Positions 43,257-52,376 are shown, numbered from the stretch's first letter. The stretch is 64,000 nucleotides of DNA from Burkholderia sp. Bp9143 (GCF_003853645.1 NZ_QTPO01000010.1:62001-126000); one strand, 5' to 3'. The notes: generated by a model from the letters alone, not told the origin. Program-made: numbers and translations.

Positions 43257-44039
43257 TCACGGCTGGGACGCGTAAGACAAGTAAGCGGTTCTCACCAGCC
43301 AGCCGCAGTCGACCGGGAGCGTCACCCCGGTGATCGCGGCCGCCTCCGCCGAGCACAGGAAGAAGATCGCGTCGGCAACCTCGGCGGGATCGACAAAGCG
43401 GCCCAACGCCGATTTGTCGATCACCGCGCTTGGATCGCGCTCCCCTGACTCGATCCGCGCCTGCATGGCGGGCGTCAACGTATAACCCGGCGCCACCGCG
43501 TTGACACGCACCCCTTTACTCCCCCATTCCGCCGCCATGACTTCGGTCAGCATCCGGAGCCCTGCCTTCCCGACCGCATAGCCGATCTGCGCGGAAGGCC
43601 GGTATGTCGTCAACGAGCAGAGATTGACGATCGCCCCTTTCCCCCTTTCACACATGGCGGCGCCGAACGCGCGCGAAGCCTGCAGCGTGCCTCGCACGTT
43701 GATGTCCATCAGCCGGTCGAATTCGGCGATATCCATCTCCAGCAGACGCCTGGCGTTCTGAAGGATCCCCCCGGAGTTCACCAGCGCATCGGGCACGCCG
43801 TGCGACTTGAGGATCGTGCCGGCGAACTGCCCGATCGATTCATCGCTCGCAAGATCGACCGAGTAAAAGACGACGTCGCGTCCGGCCTCGCGAAGCTCGC
43901 TCGCAATCTGTTGGCCCCGACCTTCATTGACGTCGCCGATCACGACCCTCGAGCCGGCCGCGGCAAAACGGCGTGCCGTGGCCTCGCCGATACCGCTCGC
44001 CCCGCCAGTCACAACTACCAGATTCGAATGGGTGCTCAT
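43257..44039 (-). CDS. Short-chain dehydrogenase/reductase (SDR)
   Basis: The 260-residue classical SDR has the cofactor loop TGGASGIG (11-18) and an Asp at the end of the second strand (VVIGDVNE), which favours NAD. NSGG replaces NNAG, and the catalytic set is Ser142, Tyr154 and Lys158 (GYAVGKAG). The C-terminus has the usual ITGVTLPVDCGW. The start ATG follows GAGG. It is transcribed away from the hydantoinase operon, with the palindrome TTGTCGACAA at 44163-44172 upstream, which may be another GntR site. The alcohol or ketone substrate cannot be told. Confidence 0.92.
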   Translation of the reverse strand: MSTHSNLVVVTGGASGIGEATARRFAAAGSRVVIGDVNEGRGQQIASELREAGRDVVFYSVDLASDESIGQFAGTILKSHGVPDALVNSGGILQNARRLLEMDIAEFDRLMDINVRGTLQASRAFGAAMCERGKGAIVNLCSLTTYRPSAQIGYAVGKAGLRMLTEVMAAEWGSKGVRVNAVAPGYTLTPAMQARIESGERDPSAVIDKSALGRFVDPAEVADAIFFLCSAEAAAITGVTLPVDCGWLVRTAYLSYASQP

Positions 44040-44319
44040 GTTTGAACCTCAGTAAGTGGCGAGTACGTCGCCCATGGCCGGACAGGATGGGGCTGCGTGC
44101 AACCGATCATGAACAGCCTGGCCGACTTCGCGCCTGGAAAATTGCACAATTCAGTCGATCATTTGTCGACAATGATCGAGTAGCGACCTTGGGATGTCAA
44201 GGAACGGAGGCCGGAAATTTCGGAAATCAGGACGTGGGTTAACCACTATCTATCTCACCAAACTCCTTGTACGGCGGGCATTACAGGCGGCCAAACCCAT
44301 TCCGCCGGCTTTTGATCGC
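44040..44319. promoter_or_regulatory. Divergent region SDR / hydantoinase with TTGTCGACAA site
   Basis: This gap includes the perfect palindrome TTGTCGACAA at 44163-44172, inside a larger interrupted repeat CGATCATT-N7-AATGATCG at 44156-44178. The half-sites ATTGTCG and CGACAAT seen at the two operon promoters overlap here without a spacer. It lies about 125 bases upstream of the SDR start. No gene is supported in this stretch. Confidence 0.5.
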
Positions 44320-44347
44320 TTGACATTGTCGTCATTTAGTCGACAAT
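44320..44347 (+). promoter_or_regulatory. Promoter/operator of the hydantoinase operon
   Basis: TTGACA at 44320 is followed by ATTGTCG (44325-44331), nine bases, and CGACAAT (44341-44347); the last six bases serve as -10 (GACAAT, 16-base spacing). The element is the twin of the one at 41550-41577, with two differences in 28. It is about 355 bases from the hyuA start, again a long leader like that of the ABC operon. Confidence 0.75.
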
Positions 44348-44383
44348 GGATCCACAGCATTGTCTGACTCGTGGAGGAAGATT

Positions 44384-44593
44384 GTGGTGGTTCTCAAGTG
44401 GATACTTGCTTCGCCTGCCGCCTCGTTCCTGGCCGGTTTGCTGTCCGTCCACGGGACGGCCGTGGCTTATACGCGGCCGTCCTGGCATTACGAAACCGAC
44501 GTGCTTGGCGACGGGATCCGCCCGAATCGCCGGGATGCTTTCCCGACTGTCGGCAGCACCGCCAAGCGCGGGACAGCAAAACCGAAGCAATAG
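44384..44593 (+). CDS. Possible small exported protein in the hydantoinase leader
   Basis: A GTG at 44384, five bases after GGAGGA, opens a 69-codon frame. It begins with a hydrophobic stretch like a signal peptide (VVVLKWILASPAASFLAGLL, cut near HGTAVA) and goes on with a polar 40-residue tail rich in Pro, Arg and Thr. It lies in the long leader between the operon promoter and hyuA. I recognise no family. It may be a real small gene or chance; a leader-peptide role is also possible. Confidence 0.3.
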   Translation: MVVLKWILASPAASFLAGLLSVHGTAVAYTRPSWHYETDVLGDGIRPNRRDAFPTVGSTAKRGTAKPKQ

Positions 44594-44703
44594 CCGGACA
44601 CGGCAACCCGACACGCTCGTACTGGCACTCACCCCAATATTTCGGACTCCGGCACGAGTTGATTAACGCACCAACACTGAGCAATTACTGGACGGACGAC
44701 ACT

Positions 44704-46785
44704 ATGGCAAGCGCACGCATTGGCGTTGATATCGGTGGAACCTTTACCGACCTCGTACTTCTCGACGACAAAGGTCAGGTGACCTTCACGAAGGTTTCGT
44801 CGACCCCGGCGGCTCCGGAAGAGGCCGTGCTGACCGGTGTCGAGCGCATCCTGAAGCAGGCCGGCCTCAAGACCGCCGATGTCACGGAAGTGCTCCACGG
44901 CACCACGGTCGGCTCGAACACGATGCTCCAGAAGGTCGGCGCGAAGTGCGGGCTGATTACCACGAAGGGTTTTCGCGACGTGCTCGAGATCGGCCGCGTT
45001 CGCACCCCCACGATGTTCGATCTGACCTGGGACAAGCCCGTTCCGCTCGTGGAGCGCCGTTATCGACTCGAAATCGACGAGCGCACGCTGGCTTCAGGGG
45101 AGGTGCACCGCCCGACGCCGATCGATGAAGTTGTGAAAGCCGGCGAGTTCTTCAGAAGCGAAGGCGTCGAGTCGGTCGCCATCTGCTTCATCAACTCGTA
45201 CAAGAACCGGGAAAACGAAGCCACCGCGCTCGCCGCCTTCCAGGAACATTTTCCCGAGATCAGCGTCACGGCATCGATCTCCGTGCTTCCCGAACTCCGC
45301 GAGTACGAGCGCACGTCGACCACCGTCGTCAACGCGTATGTCCTCCCCGCGCTGCGCACGTACCTTCAGCGGCTCGAGAGCGGCCTGAAGCGCATCGGCG
45401 TGCATGCGCCGCTGCTCGTGAGCAATTCGAACGGCGGCCTGTCCAGTGCCCGCGTCGCGCAGGACACGCCCGTTTTCTTCATCTCCTCCGGCCGATCCGC
45501 CGGCGTGGTCGGCGCCGGACGCCTCGGCGAGGCGCGGCATGACACCGATCTCGTCGTGTTCGACATGGGCGGCACGACCGCGTCGGCCTCGCTGATTCAC
45601 GACGGCCAGCTCGCCCGCACCAACGAGTACGAGTTTCGCGCGGGCATCTCGACCCCGAGCCGCTTCATCAAGGCCGGCGGTTACATGATGCGCGTGCCCA
45701 CCATCGACGTCGCCGAGGTCGGCAGTGGCGCCGGTTCGATTGCGTGGCTCGATGCGGGCGGCCTGCTGAATGTCGGTCCGATTTCGGCGGGTGCCTATCC
45801 GGGGCCGGTCTGCTACGGCATCGGCGGCGATCGCCCCACCGTGACCGACGCGAACGCGATCCTCGGCTTCCTCCCGCAGCGGCTCGCCGGCGGAACGATG
45901 GAGCTCGATATCCCGGCTGCGCGCAACGCGGTCGACCAGTTGCTGGCCAAGCCGCTCGGCATCTCGATCGAGGAAGCGGCGGTCGGCATCCGGGAAGTCG
46001 TCAACGTGAACATGGCGCGGACCATCAAGGCCGTGACGGTGGAACGCGGCGTCGACCCGCGCGACTTCACGCTGATGGCCTTCGGCGGCTCCGGTCCCGT
46101 CCACGCGTGCGACCTCGCGCGCACGCTCGAGATGAAGCGCGTCGTGTTCCCCGCCGCGCCCGGCGTGTTCACGGCGATGGGCATGCTCGCGGGCGCCGTC
46201 GAGCGCTACTTCGTGCGTCCGTTCATCGAACTGCTCGATACACTCGATCTCGACGCGCTCACGCGAAACATTTCCGAAATGCGGGAAGAAGCGGCCAAGG
46301 CGCTCGCGGAAGAAGGGTATACGGCCGATCGCATCCATTACGTGTTCGAACTCGACATGCGCTTCCGCGGCCAGGATTACGAAATCCCGGTGCATATCCC
46401 GGCGACGCTCGACGACAGCACCCGCGAGCAACTGCGCAAGGGCTTCCGCGACGCGTATACGACGATGTACGGATATGCATCGAACGACGCGATCGAGTGC
46501 GCGAACGTGCGGCTTCTCGCCCGCGGGCTGGCAACCAAGACGCTGGACTTCCGCGACATCCGGAACGCGGCCAACGCAAGCACCGAGCATAGCCGCACCA
46601 GCCGGCGCGTCTATTTCAACCGCGAAACGGGCTGGGTCGACACGCCGATCGTCCCGCGTGCGCTGCTGGACAACGAGATCGTCGGCCCGGTCATTCTCGA
46701 AAGCTCGGATACGACGATCGTCATTCCGCCCGGCTGGCGCGTCGGCACCGACAAGGTCGGCAGTGTCATCGCGTCGCTCGCCTGA
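44704..46785 (+). CDS. hyuA: Hydantoinase/oxoprolinase A subunit (HyuA)
   Basis: The 693-residue protein of the hydantoinase A/oxoprolinase family has an N-terminal ASKHA-type phosphate loop (RIGVDIGGTFTDLVLLDD) and HGTTVGSNTML. The second ATPase segment is VVFDMGGTTASASLI, followed by the PVHACDLARTLEMKRVVFP region and a C-terminal domain ending WRVGTDKVGSV. With HyuB it forms an ATP-dependent enzyme opening a cyclic amide such as N-methylhydantoin, hydantoin or 5-oxoproline; acetone-carboxylase-type reactions are also known in the family. It is the first large gene of the plus-strand operon under the 44320 promoter. ATG 44704 is chosen at the conserved start. Confidence 0.93.
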   Translation: MASARIGVDIGGTFTDLVLLDDKGQVTFTKVSSTPAAPEEAVLTGVERILKQAGLKTADVTEVLHGTTVGSNTMLQKVGAKCGLITTKGFRDVLEIGRVRTPTMFDLTWDKPVPLVERRYRLEIDERTLASGEVHRPTPIDEVVKAGEFFRSEGVESVAICFINSYKNRENEATALAAFQEHFPEISVTASISVLPELREYERTSTTVVNAYVLPALRTYLQRLESGLKRIGVHAPLLVSNSNGGLSSARVAQDTPVFFISSGRSAGVVGAGRLGEARHDTDLVVFDMGGTTASASLIHDGQLARTNEYEFRAGISTPSRFIKAGGYMMRVPTIDVAEVGSGAGSIAWLDAGGLLNVGPISAGAYPGPVCYGIGGDRPTVTDANAILGFLPQRLAGGTMELDIPAARNAVDQLLAKPLGISIEEAAVGIREVVNVNMARTIKAVTVERGVDPRDFTLMAFGGSGPVHACDLARTLEMKRVVFPAAPGVFTAMGMLAGAVERYFVRPFIELLDTLDLDALTRNISEMREEAAKALAEEGYTADRIHYVFELDMRFRGQDYEIPVHIPATLDDSTREQLRKGFRDAYTTMYGYASNDAIECANVRLLARGLATKTLDFRDIRNAANASTEHSRTSRRVYFNRETGWVDTPIVPRALLDNEIVGPVILESSDTTIVIPPGWRVGTDKVGSVIASLA

Positions 46786-46803
46786 ACCCCAAAGGAGTAG
46801 AAC

Positions 46804-48525
46804 ATGGCTCAACGTAAAGTCGATCCCATCACTTTTGCCGTCGTCAAGAACGCGCTGGATACGATCGTCGACGACATGGCTTTCGCGGTGATGCGCACCG
46901 CACGCTCACCGATCATCCGCGACGTCCTCGACTATTCCGTGACGATGTGCGACGCGTCCGGCCGCATTCTCGCGCAGGCCAAAACCGTCGCATTGCACCT
47001 CGGCGCGGTGCCGGATGCCGTGGACGTGATCGTCAAGAAGTTCGCGAACAACGTCCACCCCGGCGACGTGATCATCTTCAATGATCCGTACGAGGGCGGC
47101 ATGCATCTGCCGGACATCTTCATGTTCAAGCCGATCTTCCTTGAAGACAGGCTTCAGGGTTTCTCCGTCGTGATTGCCCACCACTGCGACATGGGTGGTC
47201 GCGTGCCGGGCTCCAACGCGGCCGATTCCACCGAGATCTTCCAGGAAGGGCTGCGGATTCCACCCACGAAGCTGTATGCGCGCGGCGAAGTGAACGACAC
47301 GCTGGTCAACATCATCAAGAAGAACGTCCGCCTGCCCGACCTGGTGCTGGGCGACCTGGACGCACAACTCGCCACGTGCAACATCGGCGAGCGCGAACTC
47401 GTGAAGATGATCCAGCGCTACGGCGAAGACGACCTGCGCCAGTATTTCGACGAACTGCTGGACTACGGCGAACGCCTGACGCGGCAAGCGATCACCGCGT
47501 GGCCGGACGGCGTCTACGAATTCACCGATTACATCGACAACGACGGCTTCTCCGCCGATGCGATTCCGATCAAGTGCGCGATCACGGTGAGCGGGTCGGG
47601 CGTGTCGGTGGACTTTGCCGGCTCGTCGCCGCAGGTTCGCGGCGCAATCAACTCGACGCTGTCGTTCGTGAAATCGGCCACCTATCTGGCGATTCGCTGC
47701 GTGCTCGACGCGGACGTGCCGAACAATGCCGGCGTGTATCGCTGCATCGACATCACGGCGCCCGAAGGGTCGATTTTGAACCCGCGCCTGCCCGCGCCGG
47801 TCGCCGCCCGCGCGCTGACCGGCTACCGCGTGGTCGACTGCGTGTTCGGCGCGCTGTCGAAAATCGCACCGACCAAGGTGATGGCGGCCGGTGAAGGCGG
47901 CAACACCGTGATCGCGCTCAGCGGGTACGACAAGCACGCGAGCGAGCCCTTCATCCTGGTGGACATGATCAATGGCGCGTGGGGCGGCCGCTTCAACAAG
48001 GACGGCATCGAAGGCGTGACGAATCCGTCGCAGAACATGTCGAACATGCCGATCGAAACGCTGGAAGCGCGTTACCCGATCGTGATGGAAACGTATGGCT
48101 TCGCACAGGACTCGGGTGGGGCAGGCGAATATCGCGGCGGTCTCGGCCTCGTGCGCGAGTACCGGATTCTTGCCGAGGAAGTCGTCGCGCAGATCCGCTC
48201 GGATCGCAGCGACCATGCGCCTTACGGCCTCTTTGGCGGAAGCTCGGGCGCACCGTCGTCGAACTACCTGCGCACCGATGGCGAAACGCAGCCGCTTCCG
48301 AGCAAGTTCACGATGACCCTCCATCGAGGGGCGACGATCCGTCACGAGCAAGCCGGCGGCGGCGGCTATGGAGACCCGGCCAAGCGCTCGCTCGATCTGA
48401 TCGAGGCCGACCTTGCCAACGGAAAAATCACGCGCGACTACGCGCAGAGATTCCATAAGGTCGCGTTCGACGGCGAGAGGCTCGATCGCGATGCGTCGGC
48501 GAAACTGCGCGGCGCGCAAGCCTGA
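46804..48525 (+). CDS. hyuB: Hydantoinase/oxoprolinase B subunit (HyuB)
   Basis: The 573-residue hydantoinase B family protein has an N-terminus DPITFAVVKNALDTIVDDMAFAVMRTARSPIIRD. It then has DVIIFNDPYEGGMHLPDIFM and VIAHHCDMGGRVPGS with conserved Asp and His, and a Gly-rich C-terminal GGGGYGDPAKR. It follows hyuA by 18 bases with AAAGGAG before the ATG, and the two subunits act as a complex. The downstream epimerase and RidA genes suggest the ring-opened product is further isomerised and freed of imine by-products. Confidence 0.94.
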   Translation: MAQRKVDPITFAVVKNALDTIVDDMAFAVMRTARSPIIRDVLDYSVTMCDASGRILAQAKTVALHLGAVPDAVDVIVKKFANNVHPGDVIIFNDPYEGGMHLPDIFMFKPIFLEDRLQGFSVVIAHHCDMGGRVPGSNAADSTEIFQEGLRIPPTKLYARGEVNDTLVNIIKKNVRLPDLVLGDLDAQLATCNIGERELVKMIQRYGEDDLRQYFDELLDYGERLTRQAITAWPDGVYEFTDYIDNDGFSADAIPIKCAITVSGSGVSVDFAGSSPQVRGAINSTLSFVKSATYLAIRCVLDADVPNNAGVYRCIDITAPEGSILNPRLPAPVAARALTGYRVVDCVFGALSKIAPTKVMAAGEGGNTVIALSGYDKHASEPFILVDMINGAWGGRFNKDGIEGVTNPSQNMSNMPIETLEARYPIVMETYGFAQDSGGAGEYRGGLGLVREYRILAEEVVAQIRSDRSDHAPYGLFGGSSGAPSSNYLRTDGETQPLPSKFTMTLHRGATIRHEQAGGGGYGDPAKRSLDLIEADLANGKITRDYAQRFHKVAFDGERLDRDASAKLRGAQA

Positions 48526-48536
48526 CGAGGTCACGC

Positions 48537-49385
48537 ATGAGCTTCGATCTGACGCGTTTCGCAATCAACCAGATCACGACGCCAAAGTGGTCGATGCCGG
48601 AAGCACTGGAGGGCTACAAGCGCCAGGGTGTGAATGGCATCGCCGTCTGGCGTCACTTCCTGGAGGACTATGGCGTCGCCAGAACGCGCAAGCATCTGCG
48701 GGATCTGGACATGTGGGTGCCGTCGCTGTGTACGAGCGAATGGCTCAACGCGTCGGTCGCCGGCAGCATGTCGGACGCGATCGATACCAACCGGCGCTTG
48801 CTCGATGCGGCCGCCGAGATCGGTGCGGGTTGCCTGATGATGGTCGTCGGCGGCATGCCGCCCGATAGCAAGGATATCGGCGGCCAGCGCGCGCGGGTAC
48901 GTGATGCGCTGTTCGAACTGGCGCCTCATGCGCGGCAAGTCGGCGTCAAGCTCGGCCTCGAGCCGCTTCATCCGATGTACGCGGGCGACCGGAGCGTGCT
49001 CAATTCCATCAAGGTGGCAAACGATCTGTGCGACGAACTCGGCGACAGCGCGGGACTGGTGCCCGACGTCTATCACTGCTGGTGGGATCCCGCGTTCGAG
49101 GCGGAGATCAGACGCGCGGGCCCCGACCGGATTCTCACGTTTCACTATTGCGACTGGCTGGCGCCGACGCGAAATCTTCGTGATCGAGGCATGGTCGGTG
49201 ACGGAGTCATCGACATCCCGCGCATCAAGGGCTGGCTGGACGACATCGGCTACCGGGGACCGTTCGAGCTCGAGATTTTCTCTGAGCTCGACTGGTGGGA
49301 GCGGCCTCCCGAGGAAACCACGCGCATCGCGGTCGAGCGATGCGGCCCGTATGTGCAGCAAATCACTTCACATGGAGACAAATGA
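48537..49385 (+). CDS. TIM-barrel sugar phosphate isomerase/epimerase (copy B)
   Basis: This 282-residue protein is a close paralogue of the one at 24746. Long segments such as GYKRQG..GIAVWR.FL, CLMMVVGGMPPDSKDI and WWDPAFEAE.RRAGP are shared, and the divergence is mainly at the last 12 residues. The candidate metal ligands Glu (GLEPLHP), Asp/His (DVYHCWW), His (TFHYCDW) and Glu (FELEI) are all kept. It starts 11 bases after hyuB and overlaps the RidA start (ATGA), so it is coupled to both. It probably epimerises or isomerises a small product of the hydantoinase pathway; the exact reaction is unknown. Confidence 0.9.
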   Translation: MSFDLTRFAINQITTPKWSMPEALEGYKRQGVNGIAVWRHFLEDYGVARTRKHLRDLDMWVPSLCTSEWLNASVAGSMSDAIDTNRRLLDAAAEIGAGCLMMVVGGMPPDSKDIGGQRARVRDALFELAPHARQVGVKLGLEPLHPMYAGDRSVLNSIKVANDLCDELGDSAGLVPDVYHCWWDPAFEAEIRRAGPDRILTFHYCDWLAPTRNLRDRGMVGDGVIDIPRIKGWLDDIGYRGPFELEIFSELDWWERPPEETTRIAVERCGPYVQQITSHGDK

Positions 49386-49858
49386 TGGGTACGAGTCTTG
49401 AACAGCGGTTGCGCGGTATCGGCATTGAAATGTCCCCTCCCGTCACGCCGGGCGCCAATTTTGCCGCGACCAAGCGGGTCGGCAATCTGCTCTATGTATC
49501 GGGGCAGGTGCCCGTGTCCGGCGGCGTGGACCGCTATGTCGGCAAGCTCGGTGCCGATCTTTCCCTCGAGGACGGACAGGCAGCCGCCCGGCTCTGCGCG
49601 ATCAATGTGCTGTCGCAGGTCAACCAGGCCGTGGGAGGCGATTTCGATCAGGTGCTCGGGTGCGTCAGGCTCGGCGGGTTCGTGAACGCCGCCCCCGATT
49701 TCAAGGACCACCCGAAGGTACTGAACGGCGCATCGGATCTGGTGATCGCGATCCTTGGCGACGCGGGCCGCCATACGCGCGCCGCGGTCGGATGCAACTC
49801 CCTTCCTCGCAATGTGGCCGTTGAGGTCGACGCCATCTTCGAATTGGCCGACCGGTGA
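49382..49858 (+). CDS. RidA/YjgF family enamine deaminase
   Basis: The 158-residue protein is of the longer RidA type. NLLYVSGQVPVSGG and VGKLGADLSLEDGQAAARLCAINVLSQV mark the family. The conserved Arg that grips the carboxylate is in GRHTRAAVGCNSLP, near the C-terminus, followed by VEVDAIFEL. Such proteins hydrolyse reactive enamines and imines to keto acids and ammonia. ATG 49382 overlaps the epimerase stop; the next codon is also ATG. Its presence suggests an enamine or imine arises in this pathway. Confidence 0.92.
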   Translation: MMGTSLEQRLRGIGIEMSPPVTPGANFAATKRVGNLLYVSGQVPVSGGVDRYVGKLGADLSLEDGQAAARLCAINVLSQVNQAVGGDFDQVLGCVRLGGFVNAAPDFKDHPKVLNGASDLVIAILGDAGRHTRAAVGCNSLPRNVAVEVDAIFELADR

Positions 49859-49918
49859 TGTCGGCGACACCAGCCATTCGGAACGCCATTGTCATCGGAT
49901 CAAATTGAGTACCGTAGC

Positions 49919-50095
49919 ATGAAAAAAAGTACGAAATTTGGATGAAGTCCTCGCGCAGGGCGACGTGAGCGCAAGGCAGATCCTGCTCGAGATTATCGAC
50001 CGCACACTCGAGAAGCTGGACAGCTATCAGCGGATCAAAAGCATCATGCGCATGGAGGGCATGCGTGCTGCATATCGGCACGCGCTCGCGTCGCA
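49919..50095 (+). pseudogene. Glycerate 2-kinase N-terminal remnant
   Basis: The reading MKKSTKF, then a frameshift, DEVLAQGDVSARQILLEIIDRTLEKLDSYQRIKSIMRMEG, another frameshift and LHIGTRS matches the first 60 residues of the glycerate kinase at 27317. The rest of the gene is gone and a broken porin follows. It shows that the hyuAB/epimerase/RidA operon once ended in the same kinase as the MocR-linked locus. With two frameshifts it cannot make a protein. Confidence 0.8.
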
Positions 50096-50226
50096 TACGA
50101 CCTCGCGCGATCGCCCACTAATCAGTGATTCCTTCGCACTCGCTGCCATGTAACGGACGCTCGGCAATCAAGCGCCGCTTACCAAGCGTGTACGAACGGA
50201 CGTTCAAGAACCGGGCTTCGGATTTT

Positions 50227-51390
50227 TCGATCTCTGAAGCCCGGTCCGCTGCGGCGGTGACCTCGCCCTGATCCTGGAACTTGTGCCGAATACCCACAAC
50301 GATCGCGGTCGGCGACGTGCCACTCGCTGCGCCGCTGGCCGCGTCGAAATTCGCATGGAGGTTCTTCGATGACTTCTGGTAAAGCGCGTTCAGATAGACA
50401 TCTGTACGTTTCGACAGGAAGTAGTCTGCCCCTGCGCTGGTTTGCAGATAATGGCCGGACACCCCGGATTGACGCACGCTTGTGTAGTCTTCGCCCAAGG
50501 CGAGAATCAACGCGGGAGTCAGCTGGTAGCGAATGCTGCCTTCGTAGTTGTGGAAGTGGATCGTGCCACTGGGCGCAGCAAATGCGTTGGAAGAGTTGGT
50601 GTAAAGCGAGCCCGTATAGAGGAGACCCAGCGTGACCGGCCCAAACGCGTATGTGCCGCCGGCCCCCCATTGATCCGCACGCACCGCACCCAGCAGCGGA
50701 TTCGACGGCGGACTCGACGAAGGTGTTCCGACGATGGCACCGCCAATCACACCAGGATTTTGCGCACGTGCATAACCGGCGCCGAGATTCGGGTGGCCAT
50801 TCGTATAGCTTGCGCCGACGCTATATGCGCGGTTGGTGGCAAAATTCGTCGCGTTCGAGAAGCCGCACAGCGCTTCAGCCTGGAAGGCCTGCCATATTCG
50901 GCGTCGCGTATTTCACCGAGTTGTCGGTCCGGTAGGTATTGTTCAGATTGTCGTTGTCGAACGGATGCGTGGCAAATTGTGGCAGCACCGACGCGACGCC
51001 GAGCGGCGCGACCACATCCTGGATTGCGTTGTACTGACGTCCCAGAGTGAATGTGCCGATGCTATTGCTGGATAGGCCCACGTAGGCCTGGCGACCGAAT
51101 TCACGACCGCCCTGGCCCAAAGTACCGTTGTTGACGTTGAAGCCATTTTCCGATCGGAAGATTGCTTTCAGGCCACCGCCCAGATCCTCTGGTACCCAGC
51201 ATGCCCCAACGAGAGCCCGACTCGTTACCACTCGTCTGTTGCCACTGCGATTTGCCGCCGTCAGCCGTGCTGACGTTGCTCGTGTACACGACGCCCGCAT
51301 CGACGACATCATAGAGTGCGACACTGCTTTGAGCGTATGCAATTCCGGTGAACGTGCTCAGCGCCACGAGGGCGATTGACCCTGACGATC
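50227..51390 (-). pseudogene. Frameshifted outer-membrane porin
   Basis: On the minus strand a porin can be read in three pieces. The first has a signal peptide and QSSVALYDVVDAGVVYT up to SRWGMLGT; near 51195 the frame shifts to PEDLGGGLKAIF...VGLSSNSIGTFTLGRQYN. Near 50880 it shifts again to a piece running to GIRHKF. The usual Gly of the LYG motif is Asp (LYDVVD). The stop after the terminal Phe is also lost, so the last piece reads on about 50 residues into unrelated sequence. It is related to the porins at 9159 and 32172 and is surely non-functional, unless a sequencing error explains the shifts. Confidence 0.85.
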
Positions 51391-51673
51391 GAAGCACAAT
51401 TCGAAAATGCCGTTGTCGCCCAGCGGCGAAACACGCAAGCTTTGCCCTTGAAACACGACGACTCCTACTGGCACCGGCCAGAATGCAGTGAAGTCTAGAA
51501 GCCACCGCGTGTAGCGCCCATCGTCGGAAGCGACGAATCCCGCGTTGCCGGAATCTCCCCTCCAGCATTTGGAATCGGCGGATCAGCTGTGCAGGCGCAT
51601 GATCGAGGCGATGACGCCGATCACCGAAGCGTGTTCACGTGTCCCGACAGCGTTCACCGTCGCGGCCCGACGA
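51391..51673. other. Intergenic region between broken porin and TetR gene
   Basis: This region holds the former porin upstream sequence and the end region of the TetR gene, both on the minus strand. No gene, hairpin with T-run or repeat is evident. Confidence 0.4.
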
Positions 51674-52339
51674 TCATCGCTTTTCGCCCCGGCGCACTCC
51701 CGTCCTCTCGCGTACCCCCTTCGGTGCCGGCTCGGAAGTCCGCGGATTCGCGCCGTAACGCATTCCATCGACAAACAGAGAGACCAACCTGCGGGCATCA
51801 GGCGGCTCGGGACATTCAAGGGGCGCACAAAGCGCGCCAACAGCACACAAGAGCTCGTCTGGCTGGATGCCTTTGCGAATTTCGCCTGCACTTGTCGCTG
51901 CATCGAGGAGGCGCTGAACGACAGGACGGAGTCGTTCCAGGAAATACAGCGGCAAAGCCTTGAAGGCCGGGTCACCCGAATTGAGGGCGGCCGCCAGTCC
52001 GCGCCGCGTCGTCACGAATTCAACATAGTGCTCGATCCATCCCACGAGTGCCTCGCCAGCGCCGAGCCGAGCGGCCAGTTCGACCCCTGCGTTCGCACAC
52101 GCATCCACTTCGCTGCACAACGCAGCGACGACCAGGTCCGAACGTTTCGGAAAGTGACGATAGATCGTGCCGATTCCGACCCCAGCCTTTTGCGCGATCT
52201 CGCGCACCGGCGCATCGACCCCGGACGAGTCGAAAACATCGAGCGCGGCACGGAGAAGCGTCTCCATGTTCCGTTGAGCGTCGGCCCGCATCGCGCGCGG
52301 CACCGGTCCGATGGTGGATTTGCTGGTCTCGTCATTCAA
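51674..52339 (-). CDS. TetR-family repressor
   Basis: The 221-residue regulator has an N-terminal HTH, DAPVREIAQKAGVGIGTIYRHFPKRSDLV (about 42-70), and an all-helical ligand domain with VTTRRGLAAALNSGDPAFKAL, a pattern seen in TetR proteins paired with SDR genes. The best start is TTG at 52339 with GGGGGA upstream; the internal Met at 52291 is an alternative. It is divergent from the SDR gene at 52508, with a clear operator between. It most likely represses that gene and itself. Confidence 0.9.
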   Translation of the reverse strand: MNDETSKSTIGPVPRAMRADAQRNMETLLRAALDVFDSSGVDAPVREIAQKAGVGIGTIYRHFPKRSDLVVAALCSEVDACANAGVELAARLGAGEALVGWIEHYVEFVTTRRGLAAALNSGDPAFKALPLYFLERLRPVVQRLLDAATSAGEIRKGIQPDELLCAVGALCAPLECPEPPDARRLVSLFVDGMRYGANPRTSEPAPKGVRERTGVRRGEKR

Positions 52340-52359
52340 TTCATCTTCCCCCTTGATAA

Positions 52360-52376
52360 ACGGAACAACGTTCCGT
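52360..52376. promoter_or_regulatory. TetR operator ACGGAAC-N3-GTTCCGT
   Basis: A perfect inverted repeat with seven-base arms and a three-base centre lies 20 bases upstream of the TetR start, in the divergent gap. A second partial copy (ACGGATCGCCGTTCCG) follows at about 52387-52402. Length and place are typical for TetR repressors. Confidence 0.75.

Noticed and set aside
45094-46812. A 572-codon frame opposite hyuA
   Set aside because: Antisense of a confirmed gene with biased composition and no recognisable domain.
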